The notes below the pieces were generated by a model. The model ran no database searches, had not been told where the DNA came from, and worked only from the letters and a program-made list of their open reading frames with translations. The translations under genes and the position numbers were made by a program. Shown here piece by piece: positions 8,234-17,479 of a DNA stretch of 53,257 bases (positions within the stretch are counted from its first letter, which is position 1; each line of letters begins with the position of its first letter). The stretch lies in NCBI GenBank assembly GCA_002085155.1, contig NASX01000032.1, forward strand, positions 1-53,257, read 5' to 3'. The stretch is from Sorangiineae bacterium NIC37A_2 (GTDB lineage: Bacteria > Myxococcota_A > Polyangia > Polyangiales > Polyangiaceae).

Positions 8234-9025
8234 ATGACGACTCGAGCTGCTTTGGGAGCCTTGATGGATGAACTTTCGCCCCTGCGACTCGCGGAAGCGT
8301 GGGACAACGTCGGTTGGATTGTCGATCCGAATCCGGAGGAGGAGGTGCGCGGGGTCTTCCTCACGATCGACTTGACCCAGGAGACATTTGAGGAAGCGAT
8401 CGCGGCCGGCGTCAATCAAATCATCGCCTACCATCCGCCGATCTTCTCAGCGCTCAAGCGGCTCCGGGTGAGCGAACCGAAAGAAGCGCTCATCGTCCGA
8501 GCCCTGGCCGCCGGCATTGGCATCTTTTCGCCGCACACGGCGCTCGACGCGGCGGCCGGCGGCATGACCGATTGGCTCTCGGAAGCGTTCGGGACTGGCA
8601 CGCGCACGCCCATCATTCCCTCGGAGCCCGGCGCCCTGACGGGCGCCGGGCGGCTCGTGACTCTCGACACTCCGATCCTCTGGGAGGACACAATCGAGCG
8701 CCTCAAGGCGCACCTCGGCGCGCCGGCCCTTCGAGCATCGCGCTCACCGCGGGGCGCCGAGCGCATCCGTGAGATCGCCTTCTGTCCCGGGGCCGGCGGG
8801 AGTCTCTTCGAGAAAGTGCCCCGCGCGGATCTCTTCGTCACCGGGGAGATGCGCCACCATGATGTGCTCAGCCGCAAGAACACCGGCTGTCACGTCATCC
8901 TCACCGAGCACACGCGGAGCGAGAGGGGCTACTTGCCCAGGCTCGCGGAGCGGCTTCGCCAAGCTGGGCTCGAAGGACCCATCCTGGTCAGCCAGACGGA
9001 TGCCGATCCTTTGGATTACGTGTGA
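8234..9025 (+). CDS. Nif3-like (DUF34/YbgI) dinuclear metal centre protein
   Basis: The 263-residue product matches the family in length and motifs: EAWDNVGWIVD at the N-terminus, NQIIAYHPPIFSALKRL (metal-binding His), GIFSPHTALDAAAGGMTDWL (the HTxLD metal site), an insertion, FCPGAGGSLFEKVPRADLFVTGE and the closing ILTEHTRSERGYLPRLAERL. Members form hexameric rings with two metals per subunit; proposed roles include GTP cyclohydrolase-like or metal-insertion functions, none settled. The start at ATG 8234 follows the divergent promoter region shared with the Rossmann gene. Confidence 0.92.
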   Translation: MTTRAALGALMDELSPLRLAEAWDNVGWIVDPNPEEEVRGVFLTIDLTQETFEEAIAAGVNQIIAYHPPIFSALKRLRVSEPKEALIVRALAAGIGIFSPHTALDAAAGGMTDWLSEAFGTGTRTPIIPSEPGALTGAGRLVTLDTPILWEDTIERLKAHLGAPALRASRSPRGAERIREIAFCPGAGGSLFEKVPRADLFVTGEMRHHDVLSRKNTGCHVILTEHTRSERGYLPRLAERLRQAGLEGPILVSQTDADPLDYV

Positions 9026-9150
9026 GCGGCGCCCGACCTTCCCTGGGGTGCGGCCTTCGCTTTCGGAAACGCGGACCGGCTTCCGGTACGCGCGCGGCTC
9101 GCCGAGCCTACTGAGACTTCGTCCAGCGAGGCCGCTTCGAAGAGAGGAGC

Positions 9151-9224
9151 GAAGCGGGAGGCGGCGAGTTCAGATGAAGGCTCGGTGGGGCTCGGGCGGA
9201 TGTGATGGACCGGGGCCAAAAAGA
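9151..9224 (+). repeat. Interspersed repeat, copy A
   Basis: This is one of three copies of the same element in the window (others 32439-32520 and 46645-46717). All contain a GCGG(C/T)GAG block, then GAAGGCTCGG, then GTGATGGACCGGGGCCA followed by an A-rich tail. Copy A fills most of the 207-bp gap between the convergent Nif3-family and serine acetyltransferase genes and ends 8 bp before the stop codon of the latter. Confidence 0.75.
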
Positions 9225-9232
9225 AGGTTAGT

Positions 9233-10186
9233 TCAGCCGACTTCTTGGCGGTCGGACTGCTCTTCGCGCGCTCGACCGAACAGCTTCGTTCCCGGAAGGA
9301 CCGAGTCGACGAGCCACACGTTGCCGCCGATGACCGAGTCGGAGCCGACGATCGTTTGGCCACCGAGGATCGTCGCGCCTGCGTAAATCGTGACTCGATC
9401 ACCGATCGTCGGGTGGCGCTTTTGGACGCCGTTACGGCTCGAGCCTCCGCGCTTGCCGCTGAGCGCGCCGAGGGTGACGCCTTGGTAGAGGCGGACATCG
9501 CTGCCAATCTCGGTGGTCTCGCCGATCACGATGCCGGTGCCGTGGTCGATGAAGAAGCGGCGACCGATCTGCGCTCCCGGGTGAATGTCGATACCGGTTT
9601 GGCTGTGGGCGTGTTCGCTGATGATGCGCGGGATCATCGGCACGTTGAGCTCGTAGAGGACGTGCGCGACGCGGTGCGCAGTGATCGCTTTGAGCGTCGG
9701 ATAGCTGAAGATCACTTCCTCGAGGCTCTTGGCCGCGGGATCATTTTCGTATGCGGCGACGGCGTCTTCGTTCAGAGCTTCTCGAAGCGCCGGGAGCTTG
9801 TGAAAGAGCTCCAGGGTGGCGTTCGTGGCGAAATCCTCGGGGTGGCGAGAGTGGCCCGCGTGTTCTTCGTAGCTGACCGCACGGCGAATCTGCTCCGCCA
9901 GGGTGTCGAAGGCGGCGTAAGCGTGTCGGCTGAGTCGCTCCCGGAGGCTGCCGCGCTCAATGCGGCTCGTGGCGTAGTAGCCGAGGTAGATGAGCGGAGC
10001 GATGTTCTCGTAGGCGGCGATCACCTCGCGACGGTTCGGCAGCGCGGCGCTGTCGAGGTTGTTGATCGCGAGGGGCTCTGAGTAGCTCGCCTCGATCCCG
10101 TCCAGGGCGCGTTCGAGTTCTTCTCTGGACGAAGGGGACATGTGCAAGCGATCTACCGCTTTCGGATTCTTCGGCAAGCGGAGCAC
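9233..10186 (-). CDS. cysE: Serine O-acetyltransferase
   Basis: The enzyme makes O-acetylserine from serine and acetyl-CoA, the first step of cysteine synthesis. The C-terminal third is a left-handed beta-helix of hexapeptide repeats: [43 protein letters not shown], then a loop with [20 protein letters not shown] and the final strand. His and Asp of FIDHG are the expected catalytic pair. The N-terminal 150 residues are helical, longer than in E. coli CysE and closer to the EpsC-type arrangement; total 317. The frame starts at GTG 10184-10186, with an alternative ATG at 10139-10141. It stands alone, with no sulfhydrylase next to it. Confidence 0.9.
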   Translation of the reverse strand: MLRLPKNPKAVDRLHMSPSSREELERALDGIEASYSEPLAINNLDSAALPNRREVIAAYENIAPLIYLGYYATSRIERGSLRERLSRHAYAAFDTLAEQIRRAVSYEEHAGHSRHPEDFATNATLELFHKLPALREALNEDAVAAYENDPAAKSLEEVIFSYPTLKAITAHRVAHVLYELNVPMIPRIISEHAHSQTGIDIHPGAQIGRRFFIDHGTGIVIGETTEIGSDVRLYQGVTLGALSGKRGGSSRNGVQKRHPTIGDRVTIYAGATILGGQTIVGSDSVIGGNVWLVDSVLPGTKLFGRAREEQSDRQEVG

Positions 10187-10232
10187 CTTCGAGCGAGCGC
10201 GAAAATCTTGCTTGCTTGGGGCTCCGGTGAGG

Positions 10233-12044
10233 TCAGGGAGAGCTTCTCGGAGCGGGGCCGTTTTCTTCTTCGACGAAGGCGATTTCGAGGACCCGAGCGA
10301 GCTCGGAGTGGGTCATTTTCTCAGCGGCGAGCTCCTTCACGTCCGTCCGGACGGCGCCGCCTTGGCGCCAAAGGAAGCGCGCGGCACCAACCAAGGCGTT
10401 CCGCATGTCGTCGTCGGTCGCTACGTTCTTGTTTCGGACGAAGAACTCACGGACGTGTTTCGCTTCGGCGCTGCCGCCGAGGGCGAGCACAGCGTTCATG
10501 ACCGAAAGCGCGTCGGGGCCTGAGAGGTTTGCAACCACGAGCGCCTGGGCCAAAGGAGCCGCGGCCTGTCGCTGCTCTGCTCGGGCGAGGGCCTCGGCGA
10601 GGCTGGCGAAGGGAGTTGGCCTCTGGGCCTCGGCGCTGAGCTCGGCGGACACTCCCGCCTGGAGCGCGCGGATCATCACGTCGTAGCCGACGGTGCGTGC
10701 CTTGAGGCCGCGGCGAGCGGCCGCCACCAAGGTGCTCGAAGACAGAGGATCGAGTGTGATGTTGATGAGAGCAGAGGTCGCCGCGTCGCTCTCGAGGGTC
10801 GTGAGCTTTTCGATCAGGAACTGCTGGAAGGTGGCCATGCTCGGGCCCGTCGAGCGAATCGCCTTCACGATGCGGGTTTCGACGGGTTCCGGCTCGTGGC
10901 TATCGATCGACAGGTCGCCGGCCTCGACGACGCAGGCGGAGAGGCGGGTGTCGAGGGTCCCAACTTGTTCCTTCGTTCCTGAGAGCCAATCGAGGGTGTG
11001 CAGCGTCCCGTCTTCGAGACAGACGAGGGCGCCGGTCGCGCTCGTATCGATGCCCGAGATGGCGCGTGGGAACGAGTTTGCCCAAAGGGGCTTGCCGTCT
11101 GGGTCGGTGCCGAAGGCGGCCACGAGCTGGAAATAGGTGGCGATGAAGCGATGGTGCTGGAACTTCGCGGTGCCTTCGTCGCTCGTCGGCTCAGCGACGA
11201 CAGCGATCGGCGTGGCGCGGGCGATGCGCGGCTTCGAACCGTCCACGGGCCACTCGGGTTCTCCGGGGAAACCTCGCACGCTGAAGTTCGCGCCGGGCAA
11301 GTCCGGATTTCTTGCCAGCTCGGGGCCGAGAGGAACAAGGCCACCGCCTCCCGAGAGAAAGAGTCCGCTCGAGTTCTCGAGGACGCGGTTCGGCGCAGAG
11401 CGGGCGAGGAAACGCCCGACGTAAACGCCGGTGTCGAGATCGATGGCGCTGATGTACTGGTTCGCCCAGGGGATCAGGCCGATGCCGCCGCCGACCCAGG
11501 GAGTCCCGACCCGCTCAAGGGTCGTCGTCTCACTCTTGATGCGCCCGGAGCGGTCGGTCACAAGGACCAAATCAGGGCGCGCGTCGTGCTCATCGACGAG
11601 CAGGAAGATCGCATGGGCCTCGTCACTCGCGTAGGCCTCGAGCCGACGGTTTGCGCTCGGGAGCTCGAAGCGAGGCTGACCCGTCTTGAGGTCGAGGACG
11701 ATGACCTTGGGACCCGACGTGAAGGCGACGGTGCCCCCGGAGATGGAGGGGAGGACGTTCGGTTCTGCGGCGTACTTCCAGATTTCACCGTGCTCGAGGT
11801 TGAGTCCGACGAGCTCTCGGCCCGAGAGGCCGACAACAGCGGGCGCTTGCACACGGGGGCCCCGGGCGTCGAGTCTCGACAGAATCTCAAGGCCTTCACG
11901 GCCCTCCTCGTGATGCCAGCGCTTGCTAAACGCAGCGTCGAGGTTCTTGGTTCCGGCGCAACCGAGCGCGAGCGCACTGACGAGGAGCGCCTTGACAGAG
12001 GGGGCATACCTCGAGAGCGAGTACATGGCATGAGGTGTAGTCAT
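10233..12044 (-). CDS. Beta-propeller lipoprotein with helical C-terminus
   Basis: The open frame begins at 12083, but that would overlap the start of the divergent Nudix gene. The ATGs at 12042-12044 ([10 protein letters not shown]) and 12024-12026 directly precede a signal with lipobox LALGC. Residues 30-370 hold repeated strands of a PQQ-like propeller (for example [73 protein letters not shown]). The last 200 residues are helical, with HEAT-like spacing around [24 protein letters not shown]. Such proteins usually act as scaffolds at the membrane, and the specific role is unknown. Confidence 0.7.
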   Translation of the reverse strand: MTTPHAMYSLSRYAPSVKALLVSALALGCAGTKNLDAAFSKRWHHEEGREGLEILSRLDARGPRVQAPAVVGLSGRELVGLNLEHGEIWKYAAEPNVLPSISGGTVAFTSGPKVIVLDLKTGQPRFELPSANRRLEAYASDEAHAIFLLVDEHDARPDLVLVTDRSGRIKSETTTLERVGTPWVGGGIGLIPWANQYISAIDLDTGVYVGRFLARSAPNRVLENSSGLFLSGGGGLVPLGPELARNPDLPGANFSVRGFPGEPEWPVDGSKPRIARATPIAVVAEPTSDEGTAKFQHHRFIATYFQLVAAFGTDPDGKPLWANSFPRAISGIDTSATGALVCLEDGTLHTLDWLSGTKEQVGTLDTRLSACVVEAGDLSIDSHEPEPVETRIVKAIRSTGPSMATFQQFLIEKLTTLESDAATSALINITLDPLSSSTLVAAARRGLKARTVGYDVMIRALQAGVSAELSAEAQRPTPFASLAEALARAEQRQAAAPLAQALVVANLSGPDALSVMNAVLALGGSAEAKHVREFFVRNKNVATDDDMRNALVGAARFLWRQGGAVRTDVKELAAEKMTHSELARVLEIAFVEEENGPAPRSSP

Positions 12045-12076
12045 CTTCCCCCGGTCTGTGCAAGCATGGCTCAAGG

Positions 12077-12790
12077 ATGACATCGCCAGTCCGCCCGGGG
12101 TTTCGGGATCGGCTCCACGCCCCTCGGGCCGTTTTGCTCCGGGTCCTTTCGGAAGAGGGACGCGAGGGCAAAGGCTTCCTTCGGCGCATCTCCAGGCGGC
12201 TTGTGATCGAAGATCCCGAGCTCCCTGAGGCCGCTCGCGTGCCGTTTGTTTATGATGAAGTGGATCGGGCGCGGCTCGATGCCGTCGTCGTTGTCCCTTA
12301 TTTCCTGGCGCTTGGGCCGGACGGCCTTGAGGTTCCGTTCGTGATCTTTCGCAGCGCGGCCCGTCCCCCTGTCCTGCTCCGGAGTCGTGAGCGGTTTCGG
12401 GGGATCCTCGCAGGACAGAGCGAGCCGCTTTGGGAGGTGCCGGCCGGGTTGGTTGAGGCGGACGAAGAAACGGAGGAGGGACTCCGCCGAGCCGCGGCGC
12501 GGGAGCTCCTCGAGGAGACAGGGTTCGAGGTGGCGCCGGAGGAGCTCGTGGCGCTCGGGGCTCCGGGGTACCCCTGTCCGGGCGTGATCGCCGAGAAACA
12601 GTACTTTTTTGCGGCTCGGGTCTATCCCGAAAAGCAAGGGGAGATCGTCTGTGATGGCAGCCCTCTCGAAGCCGCCTTTGAGTTAGCGCAGGTGCCCCTC
12701 GAGAGCGCTCTCGACGAGCTCGCCCGTTTCTCGGCGATCGATCTCAAGACGGAAGTCGCCCTCCATCGCCTGAAGCAAAGGATCGGATGA
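12077..12790 (+). CDS. Nudix hydrolase (ADP-ribose pyrophosphatase-like)
   Basis: The 237-residue product contains a Nudix box beginning at G124 (PAGLVEADEE) and closing with ARELLEETGFE at 141-151. The stretch between the first glycine and the REL motif is about four residues longer than the consensus, a small insertion before the catalytic helix. The GLVE and REL..EETG signature suggests a nucleoside diphosphate-sugar substrate such as ADP-ribose or NADH, which is inference. The stop overlaps the start of the NAD kinase gene by four bases, which favours a role in pyridine nucleotide turnover. Confidence 0.87.
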   Translation: MTSPVRPGFRDRLHAPRAVLLRVLSEEGREGKGFLRRISRRLVIEDPELPEAARVPFVYDEVDRARLDAVVVVPYFLALGPDGLEVPFVIFRSAARPPVLLRSRERFRGILAGQSEPLWEVPAGLVEADEETEEGLRRAAARELLEETGFEVAPEELVALGAPGYPCPGVIAEKQYFFAARVYPEKQGEIVCDGSPLEAAFELAQVPLESALDELARFSAIDLKTEVALHRLKQRIG

Positions 12791-13713
12791 GCACGAAACT
12801 CGCGCGCCCTCACGTCATCGTCGTCGCAAAACGCTCACAGCTCGCCCGTTTGCACGAAGGGTTGCTCGACGCTCGGGCTCAAAGGCTCATTCGTACGGGT
12901 CACGAAGCCGTCAAGAAGTGGATCCCGGCTCATGACGAGCACGAGCGAACTCTCGAGACCGTCATGCAGAAGCTCGAGCGACTTGGCGCGAATGTGCTCC
13001 TGTTGCGCGGGGCGAGCGCAGCCTTCGACCCTGCGGGAACGGAGCTGATCGTGACCGTGGGCGGTGACGGAACTCTGCTCGCCGCGTCGCACTCGATCGC
13101 GGACTTGCCTGTGCTCGGAGTGAACAGCGCGCCGCGTTATAGCGTCGGGTTCTTCTGTGCCGCCAAGCCGCGCACTGTCGGCCGAATGCTCGCCCGCGCC
13201 CTCGAAGGAAACCTGCCCCATATGGAGCTCGCTCGCATGCAGGTCACCGTGGGAGGGCAGGTGCGCGCGAAGCGCGTCCTGAACGAGGCGCTCTTCTGTC
13301 ACAAACAACCGGCCGCCACCTCGAGTTATGTTCTCAAGGTTGGCCGCAAGCGCGAGGAACAGAAGTCGAGCGGCCTCTGGATCGGCCCTGCTGCGGGCTC
13401 AACCGCTGCTCTCCTCTCCGCGGGGGCAAAGGTACTCCCGCTCACCTCGACCGATCTCCAGTACATCGTCCGGGAGCCGTACATAGGAGACGGGCGCCTC
13501 TACAGGCTCGTCTACGGAAAGCTCACGAGTCGCCAAGAGCTCGTCTTGGTGAGCAAGATGGATCAGGGCGCCGTTTACCTCGACGGGCCATACCGCGTCC
13601 TACCTGTGAAGCTCGGCGAGGACGTGCGTTTCTCCCTGAGTGACGAGCCGCTTCGCGTGCTGGGGCTCAGCGAGCGCGCTCGTTTTGCCGGGAGGAAGCC
13701 TCCGAAGCGCTGA
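12787..13713 (+). CDS. NAD kinase family protein
   Basis: The 308-residue protein has the family signature GGDGT at residues 92-96, preceded by TELIVTV, then LPVLGVNSAPRYSVGFF, KRVLNEALF (the NE motif) and a GLWIGPAAGSTAALLSAG segment corresponding to the GSTA(Y) loop. NAD kinases phosphorylate NAD to NADP in the cytosol. The N-terminal 75 residues are longer than in bacterial NadK and the spacing resembles the group that includes mitochondrial NADK2, so substrate preference could differ. ATG overlaps the Nudix stop (ATGA). Confidence 0.85.
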   Translation: MSTKLARPHVIVVAKRSQLARLHEGLLDARAQRLIRTGHEAVKKWIPAHDEHERTLETVMQKLERLGANVLLLRGASAAFDPAGTELIVTVGGDGTLLAASHSIADLPVLGVNSAPRYSVGFFCAAKPRTVGRMLARALEGNLPHMELARMQVTVGGQVRAKRVLNEALFCHKQPAATSSYVLKVGRKREEQKSSGLWIGPAAGSTAALLSAGAKVLPLTSTDLQYIVREPYIGDGRLYRLVYGKLTSRQELVLVSKMDQGAVYLDGPYRVLPVKLGEDVRFSLSDEPLRVLGLSERARFAGRKPPKR

Positions 13714-13737
13714 GGTGAGGCGCAGCAGGAGCCAGAG

Positions 13738-14538
13738 GTGCGGCAAGAGGAGCGGGAATCGATACCGGGCGGAGACGGCGAGTTCCCGCCGGTCTTCCTG
13801 TGCGCGACCTGCGGTCGCGGCAGCTGCCCCGCTTGTGAATCGGAGCTCGAGGCTCCCCGAGAATTGACCATCGCCTTCGAGCGAAGCCTCTCCCCGAGCG
13901 CGCTCTGGGAGACGGCGCTGGTTTGTTCGGTCGACAGTGAGAGCTTCTTTGGGAAGAACTTGGTCGGGTCTGGACTCTTGCGCCCTCTGGTTTTCGCGAT
14001 CTTGTGTGAGACCTTCGCGCTTGGGTCGATCGTGCTTACGCTGGCGAGCGCGCTCGTCCTTTCCTTGCCCGGGGGAGGCGTTCTCTTTGCGCAGCCGAGC
14101 GCCGTGAGTTTGGTGCTCTTCCTTTGGCTCGCGGCGGTGTCGCTCTTACTCGCGGTCCACGTCATCGCCGGGCTCGCCCTCTATCCGGTCCTCGATCGCA
14201 AGCCGTCCGGCTCCTTTCGGTGGGCGCTGCGCTTCGGTCTCTATTCGGCAGGTTGGGATCTTCTCACGTCGCCGGCGGGGCTGATTTTGCTTGGTCTCTT
14301 TGGTCGGAGCCCGGAACGTTATCGGCCGATCGTCGCCGCTGCCCGCGCGCCGCGGCTGGCCCTGCGAGGGTTCCTGCTCGGTGCGATTTCGGTGCCGGAG
14401 GGGGAGCTCGAGCGCGCGACGAGTCGCGTCGTCAGGGCGACGATTTTCTCCTTTGGAGCGATGTTTGTTGCCGTGCTCGCCGCGGCGGTCCTGTGGGTCC
14501 TTCGGGGCGAGGGCCTCGAAGTGATGATGCGCTTGTGA
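13738..14538 (+). CDS. Yip1-like membrane protein with zinc-ribbon N-terminus
   Basis: The start at GTG 13738-13740 has AGGAG eight bases upstream. The N-terminus holds C22-x2-C25-x4-C30-x2-C33 (CATCGRGSCPAC), a B-box-like zinc-binding cluster. From residue 80 on there are five hydrophobic segments, including PLVFAILCETFALGSIVLTLASALVL and ATIFSFGAMFVAVLAAAVLWVL, and the spacing with a FFGKNLVGSGLLRPLVF amphipathic entry resembles Yip1-domain proteins that are frequent in myxobacteria. Function unknown. It follows NAD kinase by 24 bp and may share its transcript. Confidence 0.65.
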   Translation: MRQEERESIPGGDGEFPPVFLCATCGRGSCPACESELEAPRELTIAFERSLSPSALWETALVCSVDSESFFGKNLVGSGLLRPLVFAILCETFALGSIVLTLASALVLSLPGGGVLFAQPSAVSLVLFLWLAAVSLLLAVHVIAGLALYPVLDRKPSGSFRWALRFGLYSAGWDLLTSPAGLILLGLFGRSPERYRPIVAAARAPRLALRGFLLGAISVPEGELERATSRVVRATIFSFGAMFVAVLAAAVLWVLRGEGLEVMMRL

Positions 14539-14653
14539 TACCAGACGCGGAGCGGGCGGCCACGAGTTCCCGGCGCTCTAGCGGCCGCTTCTTATGGGGC
14601 GCGCCCGCGCAGGGGAATCGTACCCTGAGTGAAAGGGGCGTGCGCCCGCGCCC

Positions 14654-14980
14654 TCAGACGGGCGCGACCTCGGTCAGGTCGCTGATGATGAGCAGTTCCG
14701 TCGGAACGGAGCTGCGATTCGCTGCGCGATGCCGTGTCCCGGGAGTGAGCCGGACCACCTCGCCCTTCTCCGCGGTGAGGACCTCTCCATCGAGCTCGAT
14801 CGAGAGCGTGCCTTGCTCGACGAGGATGACGTGCCCTCGCTCACAGACGTTCGGGTCTTCGAAGCCGGGCTCGAACCTGAGCCTGAGGACCTTGGGGTCC
14901 GCACCGAGCTGCTTCTTCTCGAGGGGATGGCCCCCTGGGACAAAAGGCACTCCCTCCAGGCGCGTGTGATAAGCGGGCAT
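14654..14980 (-). CDS. Small cupin domain protein
   Basis: I choose ATG 14978-14980 (MPAYHTRLEGVPFVPGG), since an upstream frame to 15016 adds only basic residues. The 108-residue product is a single cupin barrel: FEPGFEDPNVCERGHVILVEQGTLSIELDG is motif 1 with G...H...E-type metal ligands, and GEVVRLTPGTRHRAANRS is motif 2 with a P-G-x-x-H. Substrate unknown. It is convergent with the Yip1-like gene and divergent from the repeat-rich gene at 15107, which leaves about 115 bp on each side. Confidence 0.8.
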   Translation of the reverse strand: MPAYHTRLEGVPFVPGGHPLEKKQLGADPKVLRLRFEPGFEDPNVCERGHVILVEQGTLSIELDGEVLTAEKGEVVRLTPGTRHRAANRSSVPTELLIISDLTEVAPV

Positions 14981-15106
14981 AGGGGCGAGTGTTCGGGAGC
15001 CCCGGCGCCGTCTCAAGGGCGAATCGAGGGGACGTTCGCCGCAAACCCCCTTTCATGGGTGCGATTTTCGTCTTGTGCGCCCGAAAGCCCGCCATATACT
15101 GAACAC

Positions 15107-15940
15107 ATGGCTAGACCTGCGCAAATGCGCAAGCATCGCTCTTCCCCTTCCCGGGCGTCGTCCGACGCCCTTCCGCTTCCCCTCGAGGCACCGGCGTCTG
15201 TTGCCGCTGAGGCGACCCCCGATCTCCGACTCGTCATGCCCGAGGAGTCGGCGGAGACTCTTTCGGCGCGCACCTCTGGCGCCACGCCGGCGCGCACCTC
15301 TGGCGCCACGGTGCCGGCGAGCACGGAGGTGTCTGTTGCTGAAGCTCCCGTGAGCTCCGAGATCGTCACCGCCGTACCGGCGAGCGCAGACGCGCCTGAC
15401 ATTCAGGCTACGGTGCCAGCGAGCGCGGACGTGTCTGTTGCTGAAACTCCCGTGAGCTCCGAGATCGTCACCGCCGTACCGGCGAGCGCAGACGCGCCTG
15501 ACATTCAGGCTGACGCGACGGCGAATGAGTCCCCTGAGCCCGCGGCGGAAACGAAGACGGAGGCCTCGTCGCCTGCAGCGGACTCGTCCGAGCTCGCATC
15601 GCTTGTCAAGGAGCCGAAGGCGGAGAGCGCGCCAGTTTCTGAGTCGGCGAAGTTCGCAAAGGCGGTGGCTCCGCCGTCGGTCGTCGAAGAAAGCTCAATC
15701 AACTACGACGATGAAGGGCTCCTCGAGCTCGAGCTCGACGATATGCAGTATCGCTTCGACGCCGGGAAACAGGGCACGGCGCTCTGTCTGTCGGTGCGTG
15801 AGGTCGGAACCTATCGTTGGAGCTCTCTCGGCGAGCTGAAGTGGGACGGGCGTGACCTTCGGAGTAAGGCGGTCGATCGAAAGCTCCTCGCTCGCTTGTC
15901 GCTGGCCCTGCGCGAGTATAGCCAAGCACAAGGCGAATAG
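15107..15940 (+). CDS. Repeat-rich protein with small C-terminal domain
   Basis: Start ATG 15107-15109 gives 277 residues; a longer open frame to 14729 runs antisense to the cupin gene and is rejected. The N-terminal 200 residues are a low-complexity Ala/Ser/Glu/Pro/Val region with a near-perfect 34-residue repeat (VPAS..VSVAE.PVSSEIVT). The last 75 residues look folded: GLLELELDDMQYRFDAGKQGTALCLSVREVGTYRWSSLGELKWDG and a helical end. No signal peptide is seen, so it is probably cytoplasmic. The C-terminal domain is not recognised. Confidence 0.7.
   Translation: MARPAQMRKHRSSPSRASSDALPLPLEAPASVAAEATPDLRLVMPEESAETLSARTSGATPARTSGATVPASTEVSVAEAPVSSEIVTAVPASADAPDIQATVPASADVSVAETPVSSEIVTAVPASADAPDIQADATANESPEPAAETKTEASSPAADSSELASLVKEPKAESAPVSESAKFAKAVAPPSVVEESSINYDDEGLLELELDDMQYRFDAGKQGTALCLSVREVGTYRWSSLGELKWDGRDLRSKAVDRKLLARLSLALREYSQAQGE
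15311..15511 (+). repeat. Two tandem copies of a 102-bp coding repeat
   Basis: The unit starting GTGCC(G/A)GCGAGC at 15311 recurs at 15413, exactly 102 bases (34 codons) later, with few substitutions. A shorter duplication of GCGCACCTCTGGCGCCAC lies just before it (15270-15308). All of this stays in frame inside the gene at 15107-15940, so it is protein-coding repeat expansion. Confidence 0.85.
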
Positions 15941-15961
15941 TCAGATTCGTCCGGGGTTCGG

Positions 15962-17479
15962 GTGCGCCAGGCAGCCCGCCGAGCGCGGAAGGCCCCGGGC
16001 TTTACTCCCACGATCTCCTGTTCGACGCTCGCCCGGGTGATCGTCTCGCCCTGGGGGGAAAGCTTCGTGATCGGCCTCGCCCTTTTGCTCTTCTTCGGGG
16101 TTCAGGTTGCGCTCGGTCTCTACGCGGCGAAGAGAAACTCGTCCCTCGAGCAGTATTTCGTCGCGGGGCGGAGGCTCGGGCTCCCGCTCGTCTCGATGTC
16201 GCTATTTGCGACTTGGTTCGGGGCCGAGACCTGTTTGGGTGCTGCAGGAGCGATTTATGAGGGAGGGCTCTCCGCGGGACGAGCTGAGCCTCTTGGCTAT
16301 GCGTTGTGCCTCGTGCTTGCGGGGCTCTTCTTGGCGCCGCGGCTCGTGCGGGGCGGGTACCTGACGCTCGGGGACGTGTATCGGCGCAGCTTTGGACGGG
16401 GCGCGGAGCGGCTCGTTGTTTGTGTTTTGTTGCCCTCGGGGCTCGTCTGGGGAGCGTCGCAGGTGCGCGCTCTCGGCCAGATCCTCGCCCATATGACGGG
16501 GATGAGTGTAGAGGGCGCGATCCTGCTCGCGGCCCTCGGTTGTGTCCTTTACACGGGCGTAGGAGGCCTGTTCGGAGATGTCCTGACCGACTTCTTCCAA
16601 GGGCTGATTTTGGCGTTCGGTCTAGGGGCGGTCTTCTATGGAGTGATGAGCGAGTGGCCGAGCTCAGAGGCGCTCGCCGAAGTTCTCACAGAGGAGCGCC
16701 TCACGCTGTTTCCCCGCGGGGAGCCGGTCTCGATCCAGCTCGACCGGTTCGCGCTCCCGATCTTTGGCTCCCTCGTCACACAAGAGGTTGTGGCTCGTCT
16801 GCTCGCGTCCGACTCCGTGGCGACGGCGAAGCGCGGAGCTTACGTCGCTGCGCTGCTTTACGTGCTCGTAGCCACCGTGCCGGTGATCCTCGGACTCATC
16901 GGGCCCGCCTTGGTTCCAGGGCTAAAGGAGCCTGAGCGCCTCCTGTCGATGCTTGCGGAGCGCACCCTCGCGCCCGTCGTCTACGCCATCTTCAACGCAG
17001 CGCTCCTCGCAGCCATCCTCTCGACCGTCGACAGCATCCTCCTCTCCGCCTCCGCGCTCACCCTCAAGAACCTATTCGGGAGCGCCCTCGAAGGCATGTC
17101 CGATCGGTCTCAGGTGCGCTGGAGTCGAATCTCCGTCGCCTTGGCTGGCCTCGTCTGTTTTGTGGTGGCCGTGAGCGCCAGGGGTATCTACCAGCTCGTC
17201 GAGGTCGCTTCCGGGCTCGGGACCGCGGGGCTCGTCGTGACCACGATCGCGGCCCTCTACGATCCGAAGCCGAGTCGCCTCGGAGCGATCGCTGCGCTTC
17301 TGCTCGGGCTTGTCTGTCCTCCGGTTCTCGAGGCCCTCGACCTGAGCGCGCCCTTCCTCGGGGGAATGTTGGCCGCGCTCATCGCGTACGTAGGATTTCG
17401 TCTCATGAATTCGGGAGGGCCTCGAGTGGTCGCGGCGAGCTCTGTGGTCGACGAGGCGCCTTCGGCGCCGAGCGCTTAG
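15962..17479 (+). CDS. Sodium:solute symporter family protein
   Basis: The open frame starts at GTG 15962, but GTG 16067-16069, preceded by GGGGGGAAAG at seven bases, is the best-supported start and places translation at the first membrane helix (VIGLALLLFFGVQVALGLYAAKR). The protein has about 13 hydrophobic segments. Family marks include SLEQYFVAGRRLGLPLVSMSLFATWFGAET near the N-terminus and ILSTVDSILLSASALTLKNLF in the later half, the sodium-site helix of the SSF/LeuT fold. It imports a solute with sodium across the inner membrane; the solute is not predictable. Its stop overlaps that of the convergent histidine kinase by three bases. Confidence 0.88.
   Translation: MRQAARRARKAPGFTPTISCSTLARVIVSPWGESFVIGLALLLFFGVQVALGLYAAKRNSSLEQYFVAGRRLGLPLVSMSLFATWFGAETCLGAAGAIYEGGLSAGRAEPLGYALCLVLAGLFLAPRLVRGGYLTLGDVYRRSFGRGAERLVVCVLLPSGLVWGASQVRALGQILAHMTGMSVEGAILLAALGCVLYTGVGGLFGDVLTDFFQGLILAFGLGAVFYGVMSEWPSSEALAEVLTEERLTLFPRGEPVSIQLDRFALPIFGSLVTQEVVARLLASDSVATAKRGAYVAALLYVLVATVPVILGLIGPALVPGLKEPERLLSMLAERTLAPVVYAIFNAALLAAILSTVDSILLSASALTLKNLFGSALEGMSDRSQVRWSRISVALAGLVCFVVAVSARGIYQLVEVASGLGTAGLVVTTIAALYDPKPSRLGAIAALLLGLVCPPVLEALDLSAPFLGGMLAALIAYVGFRLMNSGGPRVVAASSVVDEAPSAPSA

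Noticed and set aside
10998-12080. Plus-strand frame of 360 codons
   Set aside because: Antisense to the propeller lipoprotein; no motif and a Glu/Arg/Val-rich shadow composition.
15270-15511. Tandem repeats that might suggest a CRISPR-like array
   Set aside because: The repeats are in frame inside one protein-coding gene, adjacent without unique spacers, and no cas genes are present.
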